Made by a program: the position numbers and the translations under genes
In this document: piece by piece, positions 35,317 through 46,299 of the stretch
Position numbering within the stretch: position 1 is the stretch's first letter
Layout: each line of letters starts with the position of its first letter
The notes under the pieces: model-generated
The model's database searches: none
Told to the model about the DNA's origin: nothing
Seen by the model: the letters and a program-made list of their open reading frames with translations, nothing else
From: Lenzites betulinus
Lineage: Eukaryota > Basidiomycota > Agaricomycetes > Polyporales > Polyporaceae
Assembly: GCA_022264855.1 (NCBI GenBank)
Contig: JABYQU010000050.1
Location: 124,001 to 188,000, forward strand
Length of the DNA stretch: 64,000 bases
Reading direction: 5' to 3'

Positions 35317-37336
35317 TTACGATTGATGAGGAATGAAGAAATTGTTTCTTATGGGGTGACATTTCAGCCAACTGATAAAACACAAATTGATGTACATGGG
35401 AAAACATTTTCAAATACCAATAGCTTTGGATTAGATTTAGAATAGACACCACATAGAACCTGTTCTAATAGACCTAGGGTTAGGGTCCCAATTTATTAGA
35501 AACTTTAGGGTTAGCACTTAGTTCCCCTGCCATGCTGTGCTAGCAACTTTGTAGCCTCAGTGTAGTCTGAAGCTAAACCCTCCTAGTGGGCGCTTGTCTA
35601 ACCCTAGCTCACACAGTGCTCCACTTAGGTGGCTACACCTCTGCCACATAGGCATATTGATCATTATATATACACAACTACTAGCCATATTCTTTTACAA
35701 CTCATTGATACTCATATATAAGCCACTTTAGTGTACTTATAGTACATACTCAGAGAACTTATTCTACTAATGTAGTGGCTTGAAAATGCATGCTGATGGT
35801 CAATAGAACTACAAGAAGAAGTAACAAAAGGTCATACACCTCTCTGTAACAGTATTAGAAGAGATGTGTAACAAGCAAGCTGGCTCTACTAGCATATGGC
35901 TGTTTTACTGCTGTCTCTAAGGCAAATGCATATGGAATGGCCAGTGTTTAGGGGAGTATATCAGATGCCTTTCTGATCACTACCATTGAATAGAGCTGGG
36001 CTCTACCTTCCTGGTGATATATATTATGTGCAAAATGGCCAAAGACTTGCTCTAAAACATGCTGAACAGTGTTTTTGGCCATTTTGTGATTATTTCCAAG
36101 TCCCGTGGGCACCTGTCCTGCTTTCCAGCTCAGTGAGCATGACTTGTGCCTGAGGGACTTGGTAGAATGGAGCTCAGAGCATTTTCCATCAGCAGGGCTC
36201 AAAATGATGGCAAAACCGGTATATTGAGCCCAATAATAGTCTGCTTATTATGTACATAGTACCATTAGGTGCGCATGAATGAACACAATCTGTGCATATA
36301 TGACACATGATATATTGATAAGGCATTTCCATCAGCCATAGCTTTCCAATGGTATGGCTCATACACATGGAATATATATCTGTCTTTGGGCTGGATCTTA
36401 TCTCAGAACAAACACATACCTATAGATTGGCATGCCAACACTGGTTCACATTGGCGTGCCTATCTGTATGGTGCTGTTGCACCAAATCTGCTGCAGACTC
36501 TATTTTGCCCAAATCTTGACCAAATTGGATAATTGTGATATCAATAGGAAGCTACAGTCTAGGTCATCTATTTTAGATTGCACTGACACATCTAGGGGCC
36601 TTATAACTGGATCAAATGGCTGTATTAGTGCTCATAAGTGACAGAGTCACATAGTGTGACCTATGTCACCACTAGCCACTGGCTACTGACTCTGTGACAT
36701 ATTTTCCTTACCAACTACCCAGGTATTATATGCTGTTAGGATCAGATTGGCTAGCTCTTTCTGATGAAACTAGTATCAGTATTTGTTTGAAGGCAGAAAT
36801 TGCATAATAAGCAGAGCAAGCATGATTTATATTACCTTACCCTTTGGTGATTCATAGAGCCAAAACATGCTTAAAATGTTTATATTAATGCTAGGGTAGT
36901 ACAAATGCAGATGTGATGTGCTATTAAAATCACTATCGCTCACCATTTCTCCTATTTTAATATCAAATGATAGTTTCTGATCAACACACAATAATACTGT
37001 GATATGCACAGATATAGTATTGCAGCTTCACATCTTGGTAATGTACTCAGATAGGTTCAAAGGCTTTGTTGTGCTAAAATACTATAAGACATTTATATAA
37101 CTGATGGAATATTTAATTGAAGCTCCTTCCTAGACTGTTTAAATTCAAGGGTCAGTAAACACTGAGGATAACCAGTGAGGTAATCATCAGGACAGCACTA
37201 TAATAAGGGATGGTAATAACAAGGATGATATGCCAGTATAAATAATACAGTACAATCAGCATCAGAATGTATAGCATAGTATGTGGCACCAGCCCTCATC
37301 AATTGTATCTGCCAACAGTGGCCCTCCTGAGCAAGT
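35317..37336. repeat. Right long inverted arm with empty site
   Basis: This is the reverse complement of 15651-17475 joined to 28973-29168. The TA at 35512-35513 is the unoccupied equivalent of the TA flanking the 11.5 kb element. The outer end reads GGCCCTCCTGAGCAAGT. Differences from the left arm are few, for example one base near 36880 and one A in CCCTAAAG. Confidence 0.95.
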
Positions 37337-37399
37337 GACAGTGTCAACACCATTAGAACGGTCACTCATCAAATAGAAGCAAACATGCTCATTTGAGGA

Positions 37400-38684
37400 C
37401 ACTCACTACCCACCAACTTCTATGTGGCCAAACTAGGAAGGGATGATGCCATCTTCCGAATACAATGGATTTGGAGATATAACCCAAAGGTTGATTGGGC
37501 AATGGGCCACTTCAATTTTGATCCACATATCATCAAACACCAACAAGCCATTAGGGAATACCAGGACAAACATGAACTGCCACCAGGAATTCCCATGTGG
37601 GGACTACCGTGCAGCCCAATCCCAGCTGAAGAAACTCTCCATCAATATGTCAATTGACTCGTCGATCACGCCAACATTGAAGACAGATGGGACAGACCTT
37701 CCAATATGGTGATTACAGCACTCTGGAAACAGGCAAACAAGGAAGCAGTGGTGCGAAAAGCCACTGTGTTGACCAACCTAGCCATATGCACCCAGGAACA
37801 ACAACAAACCAAAACACTGGATGAAATCCTTCCTCCCTATCTCGAGGAAGACTGAAGTGTCTAGCAAGATACAACAATGTTTGCATCAAAGACGGAGACC
37901 AATGGAAGGCAGCCTTCAAGACTGCACAAGGACTATTCAAACCTACCGTGATGTTCTTCGGGTTATGCAATGCCCCTGCAACCTTTCAAGCCATGATAAA
38001 TGACATCTTCCGGGATTACTTGGCAGAAGGCTGGCTGGTCATCTACATGGACGACATCTTGCTCTTCTCAGATACAAAAGAAGACCTCCAACAACATACC
38101 CAGCAAGTGGTGAAGAGACTGATGCAGCACGACCTGAAGGGAGAGAAATGCAAGTTTGATAAACAAGAAGTTGAGTTCCTGGGGGCTGTTATCAGACCTG
38201 GACAAATCACTATGGATCCCATCAAGTTGGATGTGCTGTGGGCAATGTGACCTTCAAGAAGGGGGACAGAGTCTTCTTAGAATCCACCAATCTCTCACTC
38301 CCATATCCGGACCAGAAATTAGCCCCCAAGACGGAAGGTCCTTTCATCATTGACCAAGTCATGGGCCCGGCTACAGTTAAGCTCTGACTTCCATTCACAT
38401 GGAGGGTTCACCCTGTTTTCCACACTTCCTTGATTTCCCGCTATCACACTACACCAGAGCATGGCCCCAATTTCATGTCTCCCCCACCGGAGATAGTAGA
38501 AGGCTCTGAAGAATGGGAAATTGAAGCCATAATCAATCACCAGAAGCCGGCACAAGGAGGGATCCAGTACCTAGTCACATGGAAAGGACGACCAAGTCAT
38601 GAAAACGAATGGCTCCGAGATAAGGACCTCAAACATTCACAAACAATCCTCCAGGCCTATAAGAAGAGGCACAAGATGGCCTGA
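37400..38684 (+). pseudogene. Internally deleted chromodomain Ty3/gypsy pol
   Basis: The end of a protease domain (AIFRIQWIWRYNPKVDWAMG) is followed by LDEILPPYLEE. The first half of RT is missing. Reading resumes near 37860 at RYNNVCIKDGDQWKAAF and continues through FFGLCNAPATFQAMI to the RT active site YMDD in VIYMDDILLFSD (about 38040-38075). After VEFLGAVIRPGQI the sequence jumps from the RT palm to the integrase tail FKKGDRVFLESTNLS, so RNase H and the integrase core are gone. RVHPVFHTSLISRYH and a chromodomain (YLVTWKGRPSHENEWL) end at 38684. A TGA at 38385-38387 interrupts the linker. It has no capacity to transpose by itself. Confidence 0.85.
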
Positions 38685-38764
38685 AGCCCTCAGACTCGAC
38701 ACCCTGGATCCCCTCTCTCCTCTCCCATTCACCCTCTCCTCTCTCGAGGACATCGACCCCTTCT

Positions 38765-39958
38765 TTGACCATGCCTCGCTCTCGCCGCTCTCGCCGCTAC
38801 CGCAACCGCTCCAACTCCTCACCGACCCCCGGTCCAACTCACAGGACATCCACCGGACCCCCCCTCCTTCTTCCGGGAGTTTCCCAGCTCCGCATCCTGA
38901 CGTGGATACACCAAACCCCGGCAACATACGACCACCTACCCCGCCTTCCCTCCTCGGCCTTCACCGACGGATCCTTCATGGATCGGGTGGGATGGACCCT
39001 GGTCCACCCCGACCTCCGAGTGGAAGCCAATACCCTCCTCTGGACCCGCTCCCCAACCCTGATTGGGTCCGCAGACATCTACCGGGCGGCAGCCGACCTA
39101 ACCCCAGCCCTCCACCTCATGCGACAGTTCGTCATGACTCACCCGGGCCCCGACCATCAATTTCACTGCGAGGTCCGGGCTGCGCTGGACACGGCGCTCA
39201 CCAGGACCTACCAGATCGCGGAGCGGAGCATGGGCCAAATAATCCCCGGCATCTCGACAATACCCGAGTTCGAGCGCATCCTCCCTCGTCGCCAGACAGG
39301 CTACAACGCCGTCCACCCGGTCCCAGCATTCCGAGGTCCGGGTCGCTCAGACTACAACACGGACCTCCTGGCACACCGGGAGCGGGACGCATGGGACCAC
39401 CTCATCGCCAACAACGCCCCCTTCTCCACCCCCAGCACCAACTCATGGGGCGCCCCCGTCAGCAACTGGGACAACGACAAGGAGAACGAACCTCCACGGC
39501 CACCGCTGGAAGAACGACTCTCCACCTCCTGCGTCGACACCCCGTTCCCCTTCACATCCCCTCAGGGTCGGCCAACGACCCCATCCCAATCTCTCCCTAG
39601 CCTGGAAACCATCTACAACAGTAGCAAATCCGAGGACACCACCCTCACAGCAGGCGAACGTGCCACCCAGCACTTCCTTGGCTGGCTCCGCGGTCGTACC
39701 CACAACATCACCTTCGGCACCCCTGCCGCCCTCGCCCTCCTCGCACAAGCATCAGCCCAACAGCCCTAAGCGCCTGTTGAGAACATCATCAATCATCAGC
39801 CGGTGCAAACGATCGACCCTCGGGTTCTTCACTACCAGGACAATGGCATCCCCATGCTCGACGCGGCCGGTGATATCATCCCCCTCGACGCTGCAGGCAA
39901 CCCTATCCCCTGGGTTGACCCTAACGAAGTGCACCTGCCCATGGAAGGTCAGGCTTAA
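38765..39958 (+). pseudogene. Third ORF of the gypsy element, one premature stop
   Basis: This lies between the chromodomain and the 3' LTR. The ORF of 334 codons ends in TAA at 39767-39769. The same frame then stays open for 62 more codons (starting APVENIINHQPVQ, with GIPMLDAAGDIIPLDAAGNP) to a second TAA at 39956-39958, immediately before the polypurine tract. I read this as one ~397-residue protein broken by CAA to TAA. The sequence starts MTMPRSRRSRRYRNRS (basic), then has FTDGSFMDRVGWTLVHPD and WTRSPTLIGSADIYRAAADL. It is far more GC-rich than the decayed pol around it. An overlapping ORF in another frame (38599-39600) is a shadow. No function known to me. Confidence 0.65.
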
Positions 39959-39967
39959 GGGGGGGGG
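39959..39967 (+). other. Polypurine tract
   Basis: A run of nine Gs directly before TAA and the TG start of the LTR is the expected plus-strand priming site for a Ty3/gypsy element. Confidence 0.8.
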
Positions 39968-39970
39968 TAA

Positions 39971-40342
39971 TGTTACAATTTCTCCTATTTCTGGACCATG
40001 ACTCGACAGGACTGGTAGCGACTCATTATGACTCCCAGTGACTCGTTGGACACTATGACTCGGTATGACCATTACAACTCTTTGTGACTCCTTCCAAACT
40101 ATGACTCACCGCCCCGCATGACCTCCCTGACTACTGCCTCTGCCGAGCTCCCTGCCTGCATTGTCTTTGCGCTGGAGGAGTACAGCATGCTTCTGTACGA
40201 TGGAGGGCCTGACGACTGCAACATGTACCTCTGCTCTCACATCTGCCTCTTCAAACCCTTCCCCGCGGAGCAAGCACTCGGCTTTGTAGGGTACATTGAC
40301 CGCATTGTCGAGCTTCGTTGTTCTCGCTGTTCTCCTACAACA
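39971..40342 (+). repeat. 3' LTR with clustered TGACTC motifs
   Basis: The likely LTR is about 372 bp, from TGTTACAATTTC to CCTACAACA (TG..CA ends), next to the polypurine tract. The first ~130 bases hold six TGACTC hexamers (for example ATGACTCG, AGTGACTCG, ATGACTCA) plus further CGACTCA and TGAC half-sites. The right end is inferred from the TG..CA pattern only. The following 40343-40905 has no gene I recognise. Confidence 0.7.
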
Positions 40343-40905
40343 CAGTCTCGCCGTCCGCTACTGCAAATTTGGGGACATATCCAGATACCTGGCCACAATC
40401 ACCACCAAACGCCATGGTGTGGGAAGATATATGGCGGGTTGGTAGGCGGGCAGGTTGCTAGTTTAACGTCATGGCAGGACGAGACCCAACATGCAAAGGA
40501 TTCCATATATGCAGGGGATACATGCATAGCTACTTCTGTGGTCTGGAGGTGTCTTCAGTGGGCAGGCATGTTTGTGACTGATGGTGATGTACAACGTTCC
40601 AACCCATAGCATGGGCATTGTGGATGGGAGCTCCACAAACCAACGGCTCTGCAGTGCCAGACTCAACGGGGGTAGCGGGATTCAATCGGAATTGCCCGCA
40701 TGTTGTTTGGGTGGAGGTACCCAGCCATGCACACACCACATAGCAGCATAATGCATCCACCAGAGAGGCGCCCATTGGTCCTTCCAATAATTGAAGACCT
40801 TTGCGACCTGGCAGAGGACCCACTCTATCCTGAAATTAACTCCGCAGGTGGAAGTACGGTGGAAGTTCTTGGGCCTATAAACCAGTTAGACTGACATATC
40901 AAGCC

Positions 40906-43900
40906 CGTTCCTGGTGGGGTCATATGACAGATTCCCGAAGACCCTTTAAAGACACTACCCACACTCCCGCCGCAACCACCAGACTTTCAACCCTCTTCAA
41001 AACTCACTGCTGAACCGATTGAAGAAATGAAAATCAATGACAATGGCTACCTATGGCCGGAAGAAGAGAGCCTTTTCAAACATATCTTTCAACTTAATGA
41101 GTGGGTTCTTGCATTTGAAGAATTGGACTGTGGCACCTTCCGCGAAGACTACTTCTCCCCTTACATTATTCCTACTATCCCGCACGTACCCTGGGTTGAG
41201 AAGAACATATCCATTCCTCCAGGCATCCGTGAACAAGTCATTGAGCTCATGAAGGGGAAACTAGATGCCGGAGTCTACGAACAATGCCAGTCATCATACC
41301 GATCCAAGTGGTGCTGCGTACTCAAGAAGAACAGGAAGCTTCGACTCGTACATGACCTACAGCCACTCAACGCCATCACAATCCGCGATGCAGGCCTCCC
41401 TTCAAGTCTAGACAACTTCATAGAACCATTTGCCAGACAACAATGCTACACAGTTCTAAACTTGTTCTGGGCCTTTGACGCACACAAGCTCGATCCAGTC
41501 AGCGGAGACCCCACCACCTTCCAGTCTCCGCTAGGCCTGCTCCGCCTGACTTCAATGCCTATGGGCTTAAGCTTGCATGACATTTGTTTTACAAGATGAA
41601 ATCCCTGATGTGGCCACCGTCTTTATTGATGACCTCCCAATCAAAGGACCTGCAACACAGTATCTGGATGACAAAGGACATCCATAATCCATCAAACAGA
41701 ATCCAGGAATTCGCCGGTTCATTTGGGAACATGCGAACGATATCCACTGGGTTCTGCATTGAGCAGGGCAGGCAGGAATCACCTTTTCAGGTCTCAAGGT
41801 GCAAATCTGTAGGCCCTAAGTAGTTATAGTAGGCCAGAAATGCACACTGACTAGTCGCAAGCTGGAAGATGACAAAGTACAGAAGGTCACCAACTGGCCC
41901 CACAGAATGTGAAAGAAGTTCAAAGGTTCATAGGACTCTGCGGGATTGTCTGAATCTGGATTCAGGACTTCTCGGAGCGTGTCTGCCCTCTGAGGGAGCT
42001 CACTCCAAGAGGGGTTGAATTTGTCTGGGATGATCGAAGACAGCACACATTCAAGGGATTGAAAGATATTGTAACCTCAGCCCCAGCACTCTGTCCCATC
42101 GACTACACCTCTACCAACCTAGTAATTCTCTCGGTAGACTCACGCAAATATGCTCCCAAATTGACAATGAAGGTCGGAGACATCCGGCCCGGTATGGGTC
42201 CTTACCAATGAATGCCACAGAGGCAAACTACAGCTAGCTGAAGTTGGAACTGTATGGACTATATACCAAGCACTTCGACAGTGGAGACTGTACCTTGTAG
42301 GAGTCAAAACCTTGCATGTGGAAGTTGACGCCAAGTACATCAAGGGGATGCTTAATGAGCCGGACCTTCAGCCCAATGCCACCCTCAATCATTGGATTCA
42401 GGGGATCTTGCTCTTTGACTTCAAGCTTATACATGTCCCTGCCACTCAGCATAAAGGACCAGATGCACTGTTGCGACGCCCGCTGGGAGAAGGAGAAGAG
42501 ATAGAGGATGACAATGGGGAAGACTGGCTGGAGAACATTGCACTATACGCAGGACTCAATTATGGGGAGGTCCAAAGACAGTATGGAGGCAGACAGCCTA
42601 CCCCAGTGACACAAAGCCCAGCTACATATGTCACCACGAACACCACACAGGATGCCTCCCTCCAACATATATTCCACTTTCTAGACACTCTAGAAGTTCC
42701 AGACTTCCCCACGGCTTCATCACGTGCCAAATTCCTCCGCAAATGCCAACAATACTTTGTTAAGGATGGACGATTCTACCGAAGGCATCGACACCGCATA
42801 CCCACCTGTGTTATTCTAGCAGCCAAGGAGAGACTCAGAATACTAGAGGAAGTCCATGATCAGCTTGGACATAAAGGAGCAAAAGCGACCTTTGAAACAA
42901 TCTGCATGCGCTTCTTCTGGCCTTTCTACTACTCAGATGTTTGACAACATGTAAGCTCGTGCCGGGAATGTCAAGTTCGGAGCACACAGAAAGTAGAAGC
43001 CCCTCTCACTATCTCCACACCGGTAGACCTTTTCCACAAAGTCTATATGGACATCATGTTCATGCCAAAGGCGCAAGGGTACACCTGTATTGTTGCTTGT
43101 CGTGACAATCTTTCAGGTGTTACAGAGACCAGGGCCCTATGACAGGCAAGTTCCAAAGAAGTTGCCAAGTTCTTCTAGGAGCAGATTATCTGCCGATATG
43201 GAGCTGTCCACCAGGTTGTCACAGATAATGGGTCTGAGACAAAAGGAGCCTTTGAGATTCTTGTAACAAAATACAACATACACCACATTCGGATCTTGGC
43301 ATACAACTCTAAAGCCAATGGTGTGGTGGAAAGGGGACACTTCACCCTTCATGAAGCACTCATCAAATCCTGCAAAGGAGAGATCTCCCGATGGCCCGAA
43401 CTTCTGCCGCATGCACAGTTTGCTGACCGGATCACCATTTGGCGCTCCACTGGGTTTAGCCCCTACTTTCTGCTCCATGGAGTTCACCTAGCACTACTGA
43501 TGGACCTCCGTGAATCCACTTTCATGGTGCAAGGCTTTGAGCCTGGCATATCCCACACCCAACTACTAGCGCTGCGCATACAACAGCTAGAGTGTTGACC
43601 AGAGGACATCTCACGAGCCACAAAGGTCCTCCAGAAGACCCGCCTAGCATCTAAGGAACACTTTGAAGCCCAATTTGCCTACCATCTGCAATGAACATCA
43701 TTTACAGCTGGAGATCTGGTACTTGTACGGAATACTGCCGTAGAACGGGAGATGAACCAAAAGCACAAGCCTCGGTACCTGGGCCCATACCAAGTGGTCT
43801 GACAGACACGAAATGGGGCATATGTCATCAAGGAACTCAATAGGGATGTCTCTTGTGAGAGTGTGGCAGCCTTCAGACTCTTGGCCTATGACCCATCCGG

Positions 43901-44093
43901 AAGACACCTTGCAGAGATACAAACAGACCCCATCAGCATGATTGGTGAAGGAGCATTGCAAAGACAGGCACACCAATGGATAACCATTGAAGAAGACCTG
44001 TACAGTGACATAGATAATGAACCAGATGAGGGGTCTGACACAGAGCCAGAGGAGTTCCCAGTCATCCATCGAACAAGAAGCCACCACCCCTGA
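40906..44093 (+). pseudogene. Second Ty3/gypsy pol, full order but many stops
   Basis: The leader EDPLKTLPTLPPQPPDFQPS precedes RT: IPPGIREQVIELMKGKLDAG, YRSKWCCVLKKNRKLRLVHD, TTFQSPLGLLRLTSMPMG. The active-site region near 41600-41640 is frameshifted (VFIDDLP in another frame). RT thumb and RNase H follow in pieces (VQRFIGLCGIV; LVILSVDSRKYAPK; HVEVDAKYIKGMLN). Integrase comes next: the zinc-binding HDQLGHKGAKATFETICMRF, core motifs YMDIMFMPKAQGYTC and VVTDNGSETKGAFE, NSKANGVVERGHF, then GDLVLVRNT and PRYLGPYQVV. In-frame TGAs lie at 41951, 42942, 43140, 43596, 43692 and 43800, mostly where Arg is expected. No LTRs were identified for this copy. Confidence 0.9.
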
Positions 44094-46290
44094 ATATCTG
44101 ACAACTGAGGATGGTGGATGTCATGCACCAAACCTGTTTGGTACAAGAACAGTGCATGCAGCCCAGCAAAGCCTGTTACCCTCGCCCAACGTAGCCTCGC
44201 ATCAGCCATGCGTAGCCTCGCACAGGTCACATGTAGCCTCACATAGCCCCACACAGCCCATAACTGCTCAGCAGCCTGCATAGTGCTGCCATTGTACTCA
44301 GCATCACAGTCAAGCATAGCCAAGATTACCCACCACAGCCCCTCACAGGAATTAGGCAGCAAAAGGCAATAGCAATAGCTTTGATAATCACACAAGTAAG
44401 GTCTCAGAGGGAGGGAGCCTGTGCAGAACACAGGATTCATCACTACATAGCCTGCCCACTCATGTATTACACACCTATTTCCTTGCCTCCAGCATTGGGT
44501 ATAAATAATTGGGTATAAATACCAGGCTGAGGCAGGCCATAATAACAGATTCTTCTTCTCCATCTCTCTCTTGTCTGCTAGTTCATAAGCTTGCAACCAA
44601 AGGCAGCTCACCACCCCTTACCCTCACCCACACATTTTCCATCAACACAGCCTTTATATACTAGCCACTTCTAAGCTACACCAAAGAGAATTTGGCTAGA
44701 ATAGTTGGGGTTCACCATAAACCTTTCAACAACAGCTAATAGCCCATGAGACAACCTCAGCACATAATACAACACTGGCTAGACTCACCCAGAGCCTTAC
44801 AATAGCCCGCAGTACCTGAAGACAAGAGATGCACCTGTAGCCGCAAGAACAACCACGGCAGTATTAGGAATACCCACACACAGTGACATACAGCACCATA
44901 CTGAGCCCTACTAATGCAGAGAGAGGAACCTCTGCTCTGACTTTCACGGACTTGCACTTTGAAGCCTAGACACTGGCTTCTACCACACACCCCATTTAAC
45001 ACACTATCAGTTGTCCAATGATATCAGCCAGCCCAGCCTGGTCATGAACTCGGAAAAGCCTCTATTGGAAAGATAGAAAACCACACACTTTGCAGTAGAA
45101 TTGGGAATCACCTCTTCACCACCGACCCCTCAAATTTTACATCAATCAATCAATTCCCGGATATTCATCCAACAGCGCTGAGGTCCCCCCACATACCTTG
45201 GATCCACATAATGGTCAAAGGGCCCCAACAATGTTCTCAATATGAGTGAGTCTTATCACAGGCTGAGGGCTAACAGTTAGTGCCTCAGATTTTGGTGCCT
45301 ACTTGTTCCCCTAACCTCCTCAACGCCAAGTAATTTGCTCACTGGATTACTACAATCCAAGGCCCGATCCCCACTCAATGTGGCGCCACTGCTAACCAGC
45401 GCCATGCCCTGATGCTCTTGCTTGCCATGCCTTTCTTTCTGGGTGGCTGGGCATTAAGCAAGAGGGCTGGTACTTTCTCATTGCCTGATTCACAGAGGCT
45501 GCATTGTCCAAGGTGGATGAGTGTGCCAATGACCACCTTCAAGAAATTGTCGCATGGCTGGAAGGTTGGCTGCCAGCGGTAAGTAGTATTATGCAATCAT
45601 ATATAGTAATGACTAAACAGCATGCAGGATCTCTTTGAAGGGCCACACATACTGCCAGTGAATCAAGAGCCATTCAAGAACCCCCTCATTGTGCAGCTCC
45701 CACCAAGGGGGCCTGTCCTTCCTCTCCAATGGGGGTCTCCGCCTCTCTCAATGGTGTTTGACTCCGGCTTCTCTGCAGTGCAGGACAATGACATGCTCCC
45801 ACTGTTTGACAATGATGACAACTCAAGTGGCAGCATGTGCAAGGCGACGTGGGAGAGCGTGTGGGGGCACTAATATATTCAGACATCTGTATATACTGTA
45901 GACTGCATGTCAATGCCTCAGTAGTCTATATTAAGCAATGAACTGTTTCCAGCCATCTGTGCCCGAGTGAGCATTGAATGAATGAGATAAGATTGTAGTT
46001 GTGTGAGTAGGAAATTAATTGACCAAATAAACTGGATTAATATTGAGCAGGTAACCAACCTATAATGGATCATTGACTTTTGAAATTGTTACCTAGATCC
46101 GGGCTGCAGGTACCTGTACCTACGCAAACCGGACCTATAGGTTATGGGTCAGGTATATCCAGATTGATCTGAGCAAAGACCCAGACCTACATGCAGCCTT
46201 AGCCTTGCACACACATGGCACACACTGCTAAACATGCTGCTAGTGCAGCCGCTCCCAGGGCCCACGGTGCGCACAATGCTGGGGTGGGTG
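44094..46290. other. Relic DNA without a recognisable gene
   Basis: About 44185-44255 has three imperfect 21-base units starting GTAGCCTC(G/A)CA. Short ORFs at 45375-45596 (-) and 45622-45873 (+) show no motif I recognise. I see nothing else. Confidence 0.5.
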
Positions 46291-46299
46291 CTCAAGGGG

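Noticed and set aside
35317..37336. Reading the two long arms as LTRs of one retroelement
   Set aside because: They are inverted, not direct, and lack TG..CA ends, primer site and polypurine tract.
38599..39600. A 333-codon ORF overlapping the gypsy third ORF in another frame
   Set aside because: It is low-complexity (Pro/Arg/His runs). The alternative frame has balanced composition and continues to the polypurine tract, so this one is a shadow in GC-rich DNA.
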